64,000 bases of DNA from Symbiodinium sp. CCMP2592 (Eukaryota; Sar; Dinophyceae; Suessiales; Symbiodiniaceae). Shown piece by piece: positions 1-10,499 of this stretch (position 1 is the first letter of the stretch; each line of letters opens with the position of its first letter). The DNA lies in NCBI GenBank assembly GCA_905221615.1, contig CAJNDT010003223.1, positions 496,001-560,000 of the forward strand. The letters are read 5' to 3'. Under the pieces are notes generated by a model. That model had not been told where the DNA came from, did not search any database, and worked only from the letters and a program-made list of their open reading frames with translations. Made by a program: the position numbers and the translations under genes.

Positions 1-1
1 C

Positions 2-3000
2 CTCACCTTTGGGTACCACAGTACCATACCAGAGGCAAAAGAATGGGTCCACCCATATTCTGGCCAAAGGATGACGAGAGACGAGTTCATGCAGATTATC
101 GGATATGACCCACTCAAGGGCAAAAATCCTGACAAGGATGGACCCACTGATGGCTCTTACCTCTCACCAGAGGCGTGCCTGACACTGTCGAACCTCGACC
201 CCTCGCCGATTCTCTGTGAATGGAACGGCCATGTCGAGGGTGATGAGCCACCAGAGGAAGACTTTGAGTCATACGCAGAGATCTTCTCACAAGAAGCATC
301 GAACGATCTTGACGAGATGTGGTGTACAAAAGGGCCTTACAAGGTCATCACCATCGCGATCGTCCATTTCAACTCATTCATGACTCATAAGGAAGAACAG
401 AGACGCGAACTGGTGAACGCGTTCCTCAACGAGATTCTCCCTTTTAAACCGGATGTAATAGCGGGAGATCTCAATAATATTGCGTCGAGGCTCACCTTAA
501 AAGGTGGAGACGTTCACCCGCGAAACAGTTTGTTTTCTCTATACCTGGAGAAGAAACTTGCAGCATTCAACAAAATAGCAGGAAGGCACTCACAAGTGCG
601 ACATCTTTGCTTGAACAACTCCGACCAGCACAGACTGGCACGTGCAGATCGTCTACCGGCGGACCCGGCGAAGAAAGTTGCTGACCTTGACTGTATCAAC
701 AGTTATATCCTTGACTGGAGTAAAACGCCGCACACGGCGTCACCTAGTCCAAGAGAGGTCACACCTGCCGCCGAAAGAACATACTGGGAGCGAATCTCAG
801 ATATGTGGCAGGACACGAACAACAACAGGGATATTGATATCCGTCTGTTTGTCTCAGTCAAGCAGTACTATTCAACTTTTTCTAACCTTGACCTATGGTT
901 GAGTCCCTCTGACAAAGATTGGCACAGCCCTTTGGGCTTCACGATACAACCAATCCTTACAAAAGGGAAACACAACCGGTCAGATGCCCAGGTCCAAAAG
1001 ATCGCTGACAAGCGAAAGGCTTACAAGCAGCGTAATGCTGAATACTGGGGTTACAACGATTCATTCGTTTACTCATCCGGCAACAGCTGGTACGACAAAT
1101 CGCAACCATCAGGTAGCCATCACAGATATGGAAGATTCTGGGAGTGGCCACAGCCTGAACGTCCCAGCGAGCCTGAAGGTCCTCCTCCAAGAAGGAACCA
1201 GGAATCATCGTCCTCTTCACAACAAGATCTACCAAGATCAAGGTCCAGGCCTCAAAGAACCAATATTGTTGACAAGCTCAACATGTCTTTGGAAGAGCTG
1301 GATGGACTAGAAGAAGAACCGTCACCAACAAAAAGTGACATCGAAGAACACGAAAGAGAAACATCAAACTTGATGTCCGCTCAGAGAGATGAAGAGGAAC
1401 AAGAGGACGAATCCTCCAGCCGGAGGAGAAGAAGGAAGGCATCGCGTCCACCGTCTGCTCCGAGCGGCAAGGCACTCAGAACAGCTGCTACAGCAGCGGG
1501 GTTGTCGGGCTGGTTCGGACACCGCAACCGAGGTGGAGCAAACGCAGAGTCTATCAAGACTGATGAAACTTCACTTCCAAACTCACTAACCAGTGAGCAG
1601 GACTTCTCCGTCTTCAGCATCGCGTGGAATGTGTTCCTGCTGCTAATGGGCTTACACTGGATGTGGAAGCAGATTACCAGGCCTCCTATCAGATGTATGG
1701 AGCGCCAACAACCAAAATCAAAAGCAGCAGCGAACCAAAGAGTTCCATTCCTCGAACCCGAGGATGAACCGCAGACACGTGAACCTTTAGGACCCAACAG
1801 GGTCAATTCCGGAGAAACAACTGATCTGCGACCTATCTGGCATACTTCCCGAAGCGAAGTCTACCATCTCTCAGACAGCTGTTACCAGCTCAAGCAAGCA
1901 AGAGATGTTTGCAAGAAGGTGCTGTGCAAAAACTGCCTCCATGCAGTACAAGTTGCGGAGATTCGCAGGAACGATCCTTTCCAAAGAGGTGATACACGAC
2001 CACGTGGCACCGAAAGAGACATTGAGCGCTTCCAGACCTACGATGATGCAAGTAACACTCCTCACATGACACAATTATTCAAGGATGCCTTGCATGCACA
2101 AATGGCCGAAGAAGCCATGCAGATTACCTATACATCGATCCCCAAGGGATCCTCGGCAAAGGCCAGAGGTACATCTGCACTCTCAAGTGCCGCATCGTCA
2201 TCAGCGCCCAAGGCAATGCCACCAGGGCCTAACAAGGCAAACATATCACCTCCACCTAAGAGTCCTCCGCCAAAGGCGAAAGGAACAGTACCTTCTGATC
2301 CTCCAAGACCAAAAGGTCCTACCAGAAGAGGAGGTCAAAATCGGCGCATTCAACGAAAGGCAGCTAGAGAAGCCCACAACAGTGGACTCTGCACCTATGC
2401 AGACGCTGCACTTAACGAAGCCAATCAAGGCCAGGCAATTAACGTTACGTGCCGAAACATGGCAGCAAGACACGTCAGCTCTATCGATGCAACGGTAGAA
2501 GCAGCCGGCCAGTTTACACAACGCGTGCTACAGCACGTAGAAACATATGATGAAGAGGAACCGTGGAGCACGGAGTTCCTACCAGTCGTGGAAGTCCTAT
2601 TCAGGAACTTAAGCGGCGACGAAACAACTGTCATACATGACAATCAAACGGTAACTATGCCTCTTGCGAAATACACAGACCTCCTCAGAATCGCACAATC
2701 ATTGCGAAGCTCTATCCAGAGAGACAAGGAGGAAAGGAAGGAACATCTTGACACCATCCAAGATACTCTATCCAGAGTGGAAATCCTTCTAACAGCACTG
2801 AAGGACTCAAGGACAGTCTTTAACCAATTGGTCCATTCCTCACTAGAGATAGAGCGAAGAAATAACAATCTCAAAAATGTCCTCGAGACACTCTTTGACG
2901 ACCAAAGCTCTGAGGAAGACCAGTCAGAATCTGACAATGAAGAAGTCCTAACTCCTTCTGCACCACAGTACTGGAATAGCCTTTATGCCCACGCCTTATC

Positions 3001-3328
3001 TCCTTCAGGAGATGAAAGTGAAAGATCATGGGCGTCCTCAGACGGACAGCTTGAAAGAAGAAGGGCTGAACGGGCAAAGGCTAAGCAGCCGCAACCGGCA
3101 AAAGCCAAGGCAACTCCAGCCAGCTCACAAGCTGCTCCAAAGGCCGAGCCAAAGGCGACAACATCCAACCATGGATATGATACTGCAGACGCCGCCTTCA
3201 CCAGGGCGGAGAACAGATTACTCGGAATCTTTTCAAGTTCCGAAGAAGACCACTCAGACCCGGATGAGCCACATCCGAACGTCTACGCTCGAGCCTATGA
3301 TCCAAACCTGGATCCAAATCTGAGATAA
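2..3328 (+). CDS. Copy 1 of the EEP-nuclease/coiled-coil half of a polyprotein, 5' partial
   Basis: The frame is open from base 2, so the 5' end lies outside the window; the first visible ATG (71) is internal. A segment with the pattern of an endonuclease/exonuclease/phosphatase fold is seen: a hydrophobic strand ending in HFNS (about 361-381), a helix rich in E, R and L, then VIAGDLNN (452-475) with the Asp (467-469) and Asn expected at the metal site. Further on are an acidic, Ser/Arg-rich linker, one hydrophobic helix (about 1,612-1,668, FLLLMGLHWMW), a His/Cys motif YHLSDSC...LCKNC (about 1,861-1,941), a Pro/Lys/Ala-rich stretch and a coiled coil (about 2,713-2,900). It ends at TAA 3,326-3,328. 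Against copy 2 there are 20 amino-acid and about 28 silent differences. The fold call rests on motif pattern only; the product and its biological role are not known to me. Confidence 0.7.
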   Translation, partial: LTFGYHSTIPEAKEWVHPYSGQRMTRDEFMQIIGYDPLKGKNPDKDGPTDGSYLSPEACLTLSNLDPSPILCEWNGHVEGDEPPEEDFESYAEIFSQEASNDLDEMWCTKGPYKVITIAIVHFNSFMTHKEEQRRELVNAFLNEILPFKPDVIAGDLNNIASRLTLKGGDVHPRNSLFSLYLEKKLAAFNKIAGRHSQVRHLCLNNSDQHRLARADRLPADPAKKVADLDCINSYILDWSKTPHTASPSPREVTPAAERTYWERISDMWQDTNNNRDIDIRLFVSVKQYYSTFSNLDLWLSPSDKDWHSPLGFTIQPILTKGKHNRSDAQVQKIADKRKAYKQRNAEYWGYNDSFVYSSGNSWYDKSQPSGSHHRYGRFWEWPQPERPSEPEGPPPRRNQESSSSSQQDLPRSRSRPQRTNIVDKLNMSLEELDGLEEEPSPTKSDIEEHERETSNLMSAQRDEEEQEDESSSRRRRRKASRPPSAPSGKALRTAATAAGLSGWFGHRNRGGANAESIKTDETSLPNSLTSEQDFSVFSIAWNVFLLLMGLHWMWKQITRPPIRCMERQQPKSKAAANQRVPFLEPEDEPQTREPLGPNRVNSGETTDLRPIWHTSRSEVYHLSDSCYQLKQARDVCKKVLCKNCLHAVQVAEIRRNDPFQRGDTRPRGTERDIERFQTYDDASNTPHMTQLFKDALHAQMAEEAMQITYTSIPKGSSAKARGTSALSSAASSSAPKAMPPGPNKANISPPPKSPPPKAKGTVPSDPPRPKGPTRRGGQNRRIQRKAAREAHNSGLCTYADAALNEANQGQAINVTCRNMAARHVSSIDATVEAAGQFTQRVLQHVETYDEEEPWSTEFLPVVEVLFRNLSGDETTVIHDNQTVTMPLAKYTDLLRIAQSLRSSIQRDKEERKEHLDTIQDTLSRVEILLTALKDSRTVFNQLVHSSLEIERRNNNLKNVLETLFDDQSSEEDQSESDNEEVLTPSAPQYWNSLYAHALSPSGDESERSWASSDGQLERRRAERAKAKQPQPAKAKATPASSQAAPKAEPKATTSNHGYDTADAAFTRAENRLLGIFSSSEEDHSDPDEPHPNVYARAYDPNLDPNLR

Positions 3329-3882
3329 GAGAATCTCAGAGTTTCACAACAGTGACTCACAAAGCTCTAACAAGAGCAAAGTGAAAGGCTGCATAATTCG
3401 ATGTAGAAAACATCACCAGACATGATCTTGTACAGATGATCTCTCTGACCAACATGCATGAGTGTGTGTGCAAAATGAGTGGAGTGTCCTCAGCAGTGTA
3501 CTTCAGTGCTATACCTAGCATAAATAATATGCTGTTTTTATCATGAGTCCAAACTCCGCAACTGTGACAGTGGGCATAATAGTATATGTGTGAATGTGCG
3601 GCCATGCTTCCGGTAAAAGAAAATTAGTGTCTGTTTGAAACCATAAACCTCTAAAGGGGTAGCTCTAACAGGTACCTACAGCAATGGCTGCATGCTCATA
3701 CATATACATTCCGCTGCCCATTGGCTCACAGTGGTTTTACCATATTGAGACAAGACAAGCTCTCCTTGCGTAGCAAGACAAAACAACTACTGTCCGTGTG
3801 CAGGGCGCTGCCCTTTGATCCTTAGGGAATAACTGGTCATACACCTCCTCACAAGGAGTATCCCTTGGGGGTGTATCGGCAC
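3329..3882. other. Non-coding 3' flank of copy 1 polyprotein
   Basis: No gene is seen. The first 270 bp match copy 2 with few changes. From about 3,600 the two copies differ by roughly one base in eight, with many single-base insertions and deletions, increasing towards the GA tract. Confidence 0.6.
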
Positions 3883-4292
3883 GGCAAGGGAGAGGGGAGA
3901 GGGGAGAGGGGGGGAGCGAGGGGAGAGAGGGAGAGGGGGGAGAGGGGAGAGGGGCGAGGGGAGAGGGGAGAGAGGGGAGGGGAGGGGGGAGGGAGGACGG
4001 GGAGAGAGGGAGAGGGAGAGGGGAGAGGGGAGAGGGGGAGAGGGGAGAGGGGAGAGGGGAGAGGACAGAGGGGAGAGGGGAGAGGGGAGAGGGGAGAGGG
4101 AAGAGGGAAGAGGGAGAGGGAAGAGGGAAGAGGGAGAGGGAGAGGGAGGAGAGGCAAAGGGAGAGGGAAAGGGAGAGGCAGAGGGAGAGGCGGCGAGGGC
4201 GAGGGCGAGGGAGGGAAAGAGGAAGAGGGAGAGCGAGAGAAAGGGAGGAAATGGGGGGAAAGGAAAGCAGGGAGGAAGGGAAGAAGAAGGCA
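3883..4292. repeat. GA-rich low-complexity tract
   Basis: About 400 bp of GGGGAGA/GGGAGA-type repeats on the plus strand, with no regular unit, grading into AAGAAGG at the right end. Long open frames on both strands here encode only Gly/Arg/Glu or Pro/Leu/Ser monotony and are not genes. Length and order differ from copy 2. Confidence 0.95.
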
Positions 4293-4414
4293 AGGGCGCC
4301 AAAAAAGAAGAAGGCAAAAACGCAAGCAAACGAACAAACAAGCAAGCAACCAAGAACTCGAGCAAAGGGAAGAAATAAATAAGGAAAGTCAATAAGCACA
4401 AAGCAGCAGCAACA

Positions 4415-4685
4415 CAAGGAATAACGGCAAACAGAATAGATATGTAGATGTGCCTGTGTGTATGCGTGTATATACCTCTACTCCGCTCAGACACCTGAAA
4501 GGTGAGCCGGCACTTACAAGGAATAGCGGATTAAAAAAAACAGATATGTATATGTGCATATGTGTATGCATCTATACTCCTCTACTCCGGTCAAGTACTT
4601 GAAATTCCAGTCAGATACCTGCAACGTGAGCCGGCGCGCACAAGGAATAGCGTCTTTTCGACAGATATGTATATGTGCATAGGCC
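4415..4685. repeat. Imperfect tandem repeat, 2.3 units of ~102-124 bp
   Basis: Units start with CAAGGAATA at 4,415, 4,517 and 4,641. Each holds AGATATGTA.ATGTGC, CTCTACTCCG and GTGAGCCGGC in the same order. The third unit is cut after about 45 bp. Confidence 0.8.
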
Positions 4686-5860
4686 TGTTCTCTTCATGCG
4701 TGGCCGACACGAAACAACCCAAACTGCGAAAACGCTGCAACTCAGTTCATGCTGCTCTTCACGTTGCTGGGGTCCGCGTGTCAGGTGGCCTCCTCTGCAG
4801 TGAGAGCTGTCGTCGGCGTATTGGCCTTTGGCTATGCTGCAGTGGAGATGCTCGTGGCTAGCTGGGGGGCTCGGCTCCCGGTGCACATCTGTGAAAGTGC
4901 AATGCTGGCTCACACATGGACACGGGGCAACTGTTACAAACCGTGAGCACATGTCGAAATGGGCTCGGCCTTGCGCGATGCGGACGAGCGATGCGTATCG
5001 CACACATAGCACTTCTTCTTCCTGCGCGAATGGTGGGGGGAGTTTATTCGTCGTAAGAGGGATTTGAAATCGTTGGCAGACCAGTCGCGGTTTGACATTG
5101 CTGATTACTTGGAAACCAAACTCCACAGTGCGGAAACTGACACTTGGACGGCGCTGGCGGCAGTACTGGCAGCAACCGCCGCAACTTTATTTTTTGTCTT
5201 GAAGTTTTTATGCTGCCAACATGTCCGCCGACCGACAGGTCTGATAATTATACAATGCGTGTGCGTATATACATCTACATGTGCAAGGCACAGGAGTGCA
5301 GTCCCGGCCGTCCACCAGCCCAGCTGCACGCCGGCTGCTTTGCCAGCGGCCCTGAGGGGATTGCTCCCGGCGGTCTGCTGGCAGTCGGCAACCATACAGC
5401 GCATAGCAGCGATGAGACTATACTTCGGGCAGGCCTCTACAACTGTGCTGTGATGCTGCTAATGGGTTCGTCCAGAGATCCCAAGCTTTAAAAAGGATAA
5501 ACCTAGCAGCAAGCGTGCCAACAACTACATGCTGTATGGTGCCGAAAAGTGTTGGGTCTGCAGTCGCAGTTTTTACAGGGTGTAAAAGATGTTAGGATTC
5601 GGGGTTGAGGTTTGGCGGGTTGTGAGTAAACTGTGCCTCCGTGATGCATCCATTGTCGCACCGCCCAGCTGTGGCGCAGCTGAATAGCTCCAGGAGCAAC
5701 AAGAAGCATAATACAATCCCAACGTCAAATGCCAAAGCTGGTTCATGTGCATTGAGAGCATTGCTAACGTGAGCTTATTTCGTGTGAATGCATGTCGAGT
5801 TTAGGCCTGGTGGCTTAGCATAAGTTTTTTGTTACAACTACTACTGCACTTACTTCCACT
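4686..5860. other. No recognisable gene
   Basis: Mixed-composition DNA of about 50 percent GC. A short hydrophobic stretch can be read near 5,155-5,215 (plus), but it lacks an ATG start, a convincing length and any recognised family. Nothing else is supported. Confidence 0.5.
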
Positions 5861-6055
5861 ATACCTCCTACAATATATACTGTATATACTATATATACTG
5901 CATATACTAAATATGTACTCTATATATATAGTAGAAATATTATATGAACTATATATATATATATAGAGTACATATTTAGAATACATACTATATAGACTAG
6001 ATTTACTAAGTATACTACATATATATATATATACTCTATATTTAATTTATATACT
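5861..6055. repeat. AT-rich TATA/TACTATA simple sequence
   Basis: About 200 bp of TATATACT-type sequence. The only length difference in the otherwise identical 9-kb part of the duplication is a 2-bp change in the TA run near 6,035. Confidence 0.85.
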
Positions 6056-6060
6056 GACAT

Positions 6061-6520
6061 ACTACCGACCCTCCTTTCTTCCTTCTTTCTTTTCGTCCTT
6101 GCTTCCTTCATTCCTTCCTTTCCTCCCTTCTTGCTTTGTTTCTTTCTTTTCTTCCTTCGATCCTTTTTCCTTGCTTCCTTTCCTTCCTTCCTTCCTTCCT
6201 TCCTTGTGTCCTTGCCTTCTTGTGAAGAAGTCAGGAGGCCAGGCCAGGTCCAGAAGCCAGGAAGCCAATTAGTGTTGACGCAAAGAAGGCCAACAAGACA
6301 GCAAACCAGGAAGGAAATCCCATAAACCAAGAAGCCAAAAGATGACAACAAACCAGCAAGGAAAGCCAAAAAGCCGAGAAGCAGAAAGCAAAAGCAAAAA
6401 GCAAAACCAGTAAAAAGCAAAGGCAGAAAACAACAGGCCAACGCCCAAAAGCCGAATAAGCAAAAGCGAAAAACAAAAAAAATTCACCAAAAAAACAAAA
6501 TAAATTCCTCAAATAATTAG
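6061..6520. repeat. CTTC-rich tract followed by an A-rich AAGCCA/AGCAAAA tract
   Basis: 6,061-6,216 is a run of CTTC/CTTTC repeats, and 6,240-6,520 is an imperfect purine-rich run of GAAGCCA, AGCAAAAG and similar units. Pyrimidine-rich and purine-rich strands thus switch within 30 bp. The minus-strand open frames over it are only low-complexity translation. Confidence 0.85.
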
Positions 6521-7852
6521 GATTCCTGCCACAATACGAAGTGCACGGCAGATACGCCGGCGCTTGTAAGCGAAATGAAAGAATTTATTGAATTTGAGCA
6601 ATTATTTAATTACTTTATACATCGTTCCAGCTTTTTCTGTAATTTCGGGTGCAGAGCCGACTTTCCGTGTTCTGATTCCCCTATGTCTTGACTCGTTGAA
6701 GGTTGTGGCGTGCGAGTGCTCACATTTAATCTCTATTGCAGGATCTCAGTAAATCCGCATTACGCAATGACTTGGATTGAAGATGGTCAGCTAATCTATC
6801 TACATGTATGTCTGTAATATTAGTGTAGGTACAAAAAGCAAACCTCCAGGTGTAGAATGGACTTTCTATGCAGCACCTGGCATCTAGTCTATGACATGGC
6901 GCGGCAGTATATGACATTGTATACAAACCCGACACGTGTTGAAAAGATAAGGCTTCCACGGTTCCTTATTGAGGGCAAAATAGATGTGACCGCTAGGTTG
7001 GGGATGCTGGAGAGCCCTGCCGCACAGGTTTGCGAACGCCACAAGCCTCGACGCCCGAACTCTGAGGGCCGCTACCCAAGTACCTGGCAAACAGCGCGGG
7101 TGCCAACCTCATGCGGTTTGAGAATGGAGTTTGCCAGCAGACGAGGCACGTGGCATGTTTGCAGTGATTGAGTCAATGCAGTGAGCAGCGCACGTCGAAC
7201 ATTTTGACTGCCCTTGGTGCGGCCTCGCCTGAATCTGGGTGTGAAACATCTGCCGCAGAGCAGCTCTCTACACGGAACCAGTCCGGCAACTGCTCCACAC
7301 AGCCGTGGAGACCCAGTCCCGAACATCCTCATAAAAATTCACTTTGCTCTACAGCTTGTTCATACAAGCATCTCGTGACTGCGTTGCCTGCTTCAGGGAC
7401 TGAATCTCAGCGTCCCACTCCTGAGGTTGAGCTTTTGAAGAAGCTGAGGTCGTGACTTCAGGCAGGTTATATTCTTCTCATCGCACACGACATGTAGCAA
7501 ATGCAAAGCAGCCATTGATGTGCAAGAACTTAGCAATACTTTTCCTTCGCAGTGTGGAAGTCCAGGCGACAGAAGTCGTCAAGAACTGTAATCTTGCATC
7601 GTCAGACTCCACATATGTTGTATTCTCATTCTCACTATTGTCGTCACCCTCACACCACCAGACATGGCAGCATTACTTTACATTAAGTTTAACTATACAT
7701 TGGAACACAACTAACTATCGATACGAAGACATGCTCTGCGTCACATAATTGCACGCATACCTGTGTGGAAGTGACTATGACATACATGTGAGATCAGCCT
7801 GGAGTCTGTGATCACATGACACATAGACAAAAACAAGCTAGACAGCACTACT
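6521..7852. other. No recognisable gene
   Basis: Unique-looking sequence between the simple repeats and the 3' end of the minus-strand transposase remnant. Open frames are shorter than about 105 codons and match nothing I recognise. It may contain decayed parts of the same mobile element. Confidence 0.5.
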
Positions 7853-8640
7853 CTACTTCCTCATAGCCTTGGATTTCAGATGGACCTTCCTGACGGAGCT
7901 GGAATGATTTTTCTTGGTAGAGGACGACGTAGACGAGGCGGGGCGACGACAGACATACTTGTGGGAAGTGGGCTTTCGCAGTACGCGAGCAGCCCTGGCG
8001 ATTTCGGCCTTCGCGCTGAAGGCGTTCAAGTGCTTCATGTAATTGCGGCGCATGAGAAGGTTGTGCCTCTTGACGTAGACCAGGACAAAGAGCATGTGCG
8101 AGTTCATGGCCTTGGTATTGAAGGAGGAGGCGTAGTTGCGGAACCAAGAGAACGTTTGCTCGGCAATGGACGAGTTGACGTTGCGAAGACGTAGATCCAG
8201 GCGCCCATGACGCAGAGGCGAGCATTCACACTTCGGAGAGTGAGCCCTGGCGTAAACACGATCAATGCACCAGTACTTGATGTGGTTCAATGGCTTTTGG
8301 GCCCTTGCATGCTTCAGCAGGCGCACATCCTATCGTATATCACGCAGTCGATCTCGGAGCCTCGCGACACCATGTCAAGGAGAACGTTGGTGGCTGTCTC
8401 ATTATTTTCCGGATCTCGCATGGCAGACACGGACAGGACGAGTCCGGTCGAAGGATCAACTGCCATAAACCAGCCGTCCTGTCGTTGAGGAGTCTTTCCA
8501 TCCTTGCGTGGTCTCGGAGCACTTAGCAGCTACCTTCTGGTGCTTATCCATAACAACCTCCTTCACCATTCGCCATTCTCTTTTGTTGAGCTGGTTGTCA
8601 TGCCACCATTTCCTGTACGTCTCCGGAATTCTGCACGGTC
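7853..8640 (-). pseudogene. DDE-type transposase fragment (KDZ-like C-terminal half), frameshifted
   Basis: Read on the minus strand, pieces in different frames join into one protein-like series: MDKHQKVAAKC (about 8,545), GWFMAVDPSTG and RDPENNETA (about 8,400-8,480), IDCVIYDRMC (about 8,315-8,345), IKYWCIDRVYARAH (about 8,245-8,285) and VNSSIAEQTFSWF (about 8,145-8,185), then a basic tail ending at TAG 7,853. The order D, C-x-D...H, A-E-Q-T-F-S-W is that of a DDE-type transposase core; I associate it with Kyakuja/Dileera/Zisupton-like or related families, and the exact family is not certain. At least two frame changes are needed (near 8,540 and 8,322). The N-terminal part is missing, replaced by helicase sequence. 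The natural stop and basic tail are still present. Confidence 0.65.
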
Positions 8641-9705
8641 TAGGAACACCCCACAGTCCAAGGTTGAGCTTGCTTCACTTCCAAACAATGCCTTATCCAG
8701 GATATAGTGTCCATTCCCTTGCCGCTGCCGCCCTTCCCTACCAAGAAGAGAATCCTGGACGTGCAGACTTGAGCAAAGGCTGCTTTCATGAAGCATAGCT
8801 TAAGCTGCAGAGCGTGCTCGTTGTCGAAATAGACAGACTCCAGGAATGTTCGGAGCACATTGCGAAAATCCTGAATCGAGATGCCTGGGTGGTTTTGCAG
8901 CGTCTCCTCATAGAAGTACGGATAGCCAATGCGAAGGTAGCAGTCATTTGCCCGACTTTTCGTAGACACCTGCCAGGTCGCGTTGAGGTAGAGGTCGCTG
9001 GAGCAGACTCCTTGTGAGCGAGGCAAGGCTGTATCCCACTCTACGAGGAAGAGCTTCGAAAGCGGGGCGATAGTGCTGCACTCATCATCCCACTGCATCC
9101 TATACGACGCGATCATTTCCGCCACCCGCCTCGACCACTTCGCTTTCCAGACTTTGTTGGAAGTCGCCACACGAAGACGGTCGATGTTCGACTTTGCAAC
9201 GAGCTCAAGATGGTCGACCAATGTCTGGGAAACATTACTCTCAGCGTGTCTGCGACAGACATAAAGCTTTTGCTCGTCGGCAGCATCTTAGATCCCTGAA
9301 TGAACAAGCCCTCCAACGCCAGGAGAATGTGCCAGGCCTTGATTCGCAGACCGTCGACCATGCGCCAAGCGCCGTCCTCGTAGTGAAAGATTTGCTTCTG
9401 ATGCGCACGCCATGTGTGTGGCTCCATGAGCATAGCAAAGGCCAACTTTTGTTTGTTGGACATAAGTTAAGGTAATTGGCCATATGCGCTTCGCACAGGA
9501 ACCTGGCCATGTTGACAAGCTTGCGCACATCATCCTGGTACATGGAGTAGTTCTCATTTGACCATACAAGATAAGCCTCCACCTTCTCCTTCATGCCATC
9601 TTTCGGCTGGACATCCGGTAGGACGACATCAGGGGGAGCTTCGTCAGCATTATCCCACTGCATGTCCGAGAATGCCTGAAACCTTGGTGCGTCGGCAACA
9701 CACAC
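8641..9705 (-). pseudogene. SF3 (D5-like) helicase remnant, frameshifted and 3' truncated
   Basis: The minus strand carries a helicase-like protein in four frame pieces: 9,705 to about 9,465, 9,463 to about 9,220, 9,221 to about 8,700, then about 8,700 to 8,640. The clearest mark is a Walker A loop, LFLVGKGGSGKG (about 8,716-8,751), in the context expected for superfamily 3 helicases of viruses, plasmids and mobile elements. Just before it is the typical helix CFMKAAFAQ. After a one-base frameshift the frame continues ILDKALFG...TLDCGVFLD, then stops being helicase. Walker B, the SF3 C motif and the Arg finger are therefore absent. Upstream FHYEDGAWRMVD (about 9,370-9,400) fits the pre-helicase domain. 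It cannot make a working helicase as it stands. The second copy is identical. Confidence 0.75.
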
Positions 9706-10102
9706 AACATTATCAAAGCGTCTTCACTGCATGACTGCATGACTGACTGCAAGAGGATGTCTGAGGACACAACAGGTTGCGAACATGCAGGCGGTTCGCA
9801 GGTGGAGGAGGGGCTTCCGGCGACGAGATGCCCGCACTTGATTTTCTCCTTTTCTTGCCGCGCATGTGCTTCCGGTCGTAGACGTGCTATCTTCATTCTC
9901 TCAAGTTCCAATTCAAGCTGCTTCTTCTCAATATCTTTGTCCGTGGAGCTGGGCTTCTGACACATAGCCAAGTCCTTCACAGTCTGTTTGGCAGTGGTCG
10001 TCGTCGCAAATGCATCACTACTCTGGCTGCTGCTTTTGTCTTCTTGCATTTGCATCTATCGATGCCCCACGCGCCACATGTTGAACATCTGCGTCGAGCC
10101 AT
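9706..10102 (-). pseudogene. Probable N-terminal leader of the helicase remnant: zinc motif and coiled coil
   Basis: Upstream of the helicase frames, the minus strand reads from ATG at 10,102 as MARRRCSTCGAWGIDRCKCK, a compact C-x2-C...C-x-C cluster. A frame change follows, then a Ser/Thr-rich stretch and a charged helix (DIEKKQLELELERMK, about 9,890-9,940) likely to form a coiled coil. Frame changes are again needed. Linking it to the helicase rests on position and strand only. Confidence 0.4.
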
Positions 10103-10433
10103 TCTGCAAACTATCTCTACTGACGATGGCTGAACATAGACTTTTGCAAAACTGCAGCAACATGCACATGAGGCATGCGGTAACATCTTATGCTCGCGGC
10201 GCAACTGGAAATAGAATAGAGACGTGAGTACAGTAGCAACGCATAGACAGCTTGCATACTGCATGTTGTTGCTTTATGGAAAATATTTGCTAACATGTGC
10301 TAATATGCCTTTAACACAAATACAAACGTACATACGCACAAGCACTGACGGCCCTGCGTCGCGTGGACGCAGAGGCAAAGACCTGCAGCGAGCACGTCCC
10401 AAGCGTACAAAGAAAAGGAAAGAGTGTGCATCC

Positions 10434-10499
10434 GGGGGGGGCGGGCTCGGCCAAAAAAAATCAAATATTGTTGTTTTTGTTTGGCCGCCCCGCCCCCCC
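10434..10499. repeat. GC-rich hairpin (inverted repeat)
   Basis: Left arm GGGGGGGCGGG..CGGCCAAA and right arm TTTGGCCGCCCCGCCCCCCC pair almost fully around an A8/AT-rich loop of about 25 bp. It lies about 330 bp upstream of the minus-strand helicase leader. Both copies have it (27,616-27,681). No gene is seen between 10,103 and this hairpin. Confidence 0.8.

Noticed and set aside
3710-3745. Possible relic of the dinoflagellate spliced leader (CCCATTGGCTCACAG resembles part of it)
   Set aside because: Only a short, imperfect match. The second copy differs at the key bases, and it lies 3' of a gene rather than 5'.
3737-4494. Long open frames on both strands over the GA tract (also 20,951-21,674)
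   Set aside because: Pure compositional effect of GA repeats (Gly/Arg/Glu or Leu/Pro/Ser runs); no start context, no motif, not conserved between copies.
5064-5453. Frame with a hydrophobic segment (TALAAVLAATAATLFFVL) that might be a small membrane protein
   Set aside because: No ATG before the hydrophobic part in that frame, opposite-strand frames of equal length, and no family match. Identity between copies is uninformative here because non-coding DNA is identical too.
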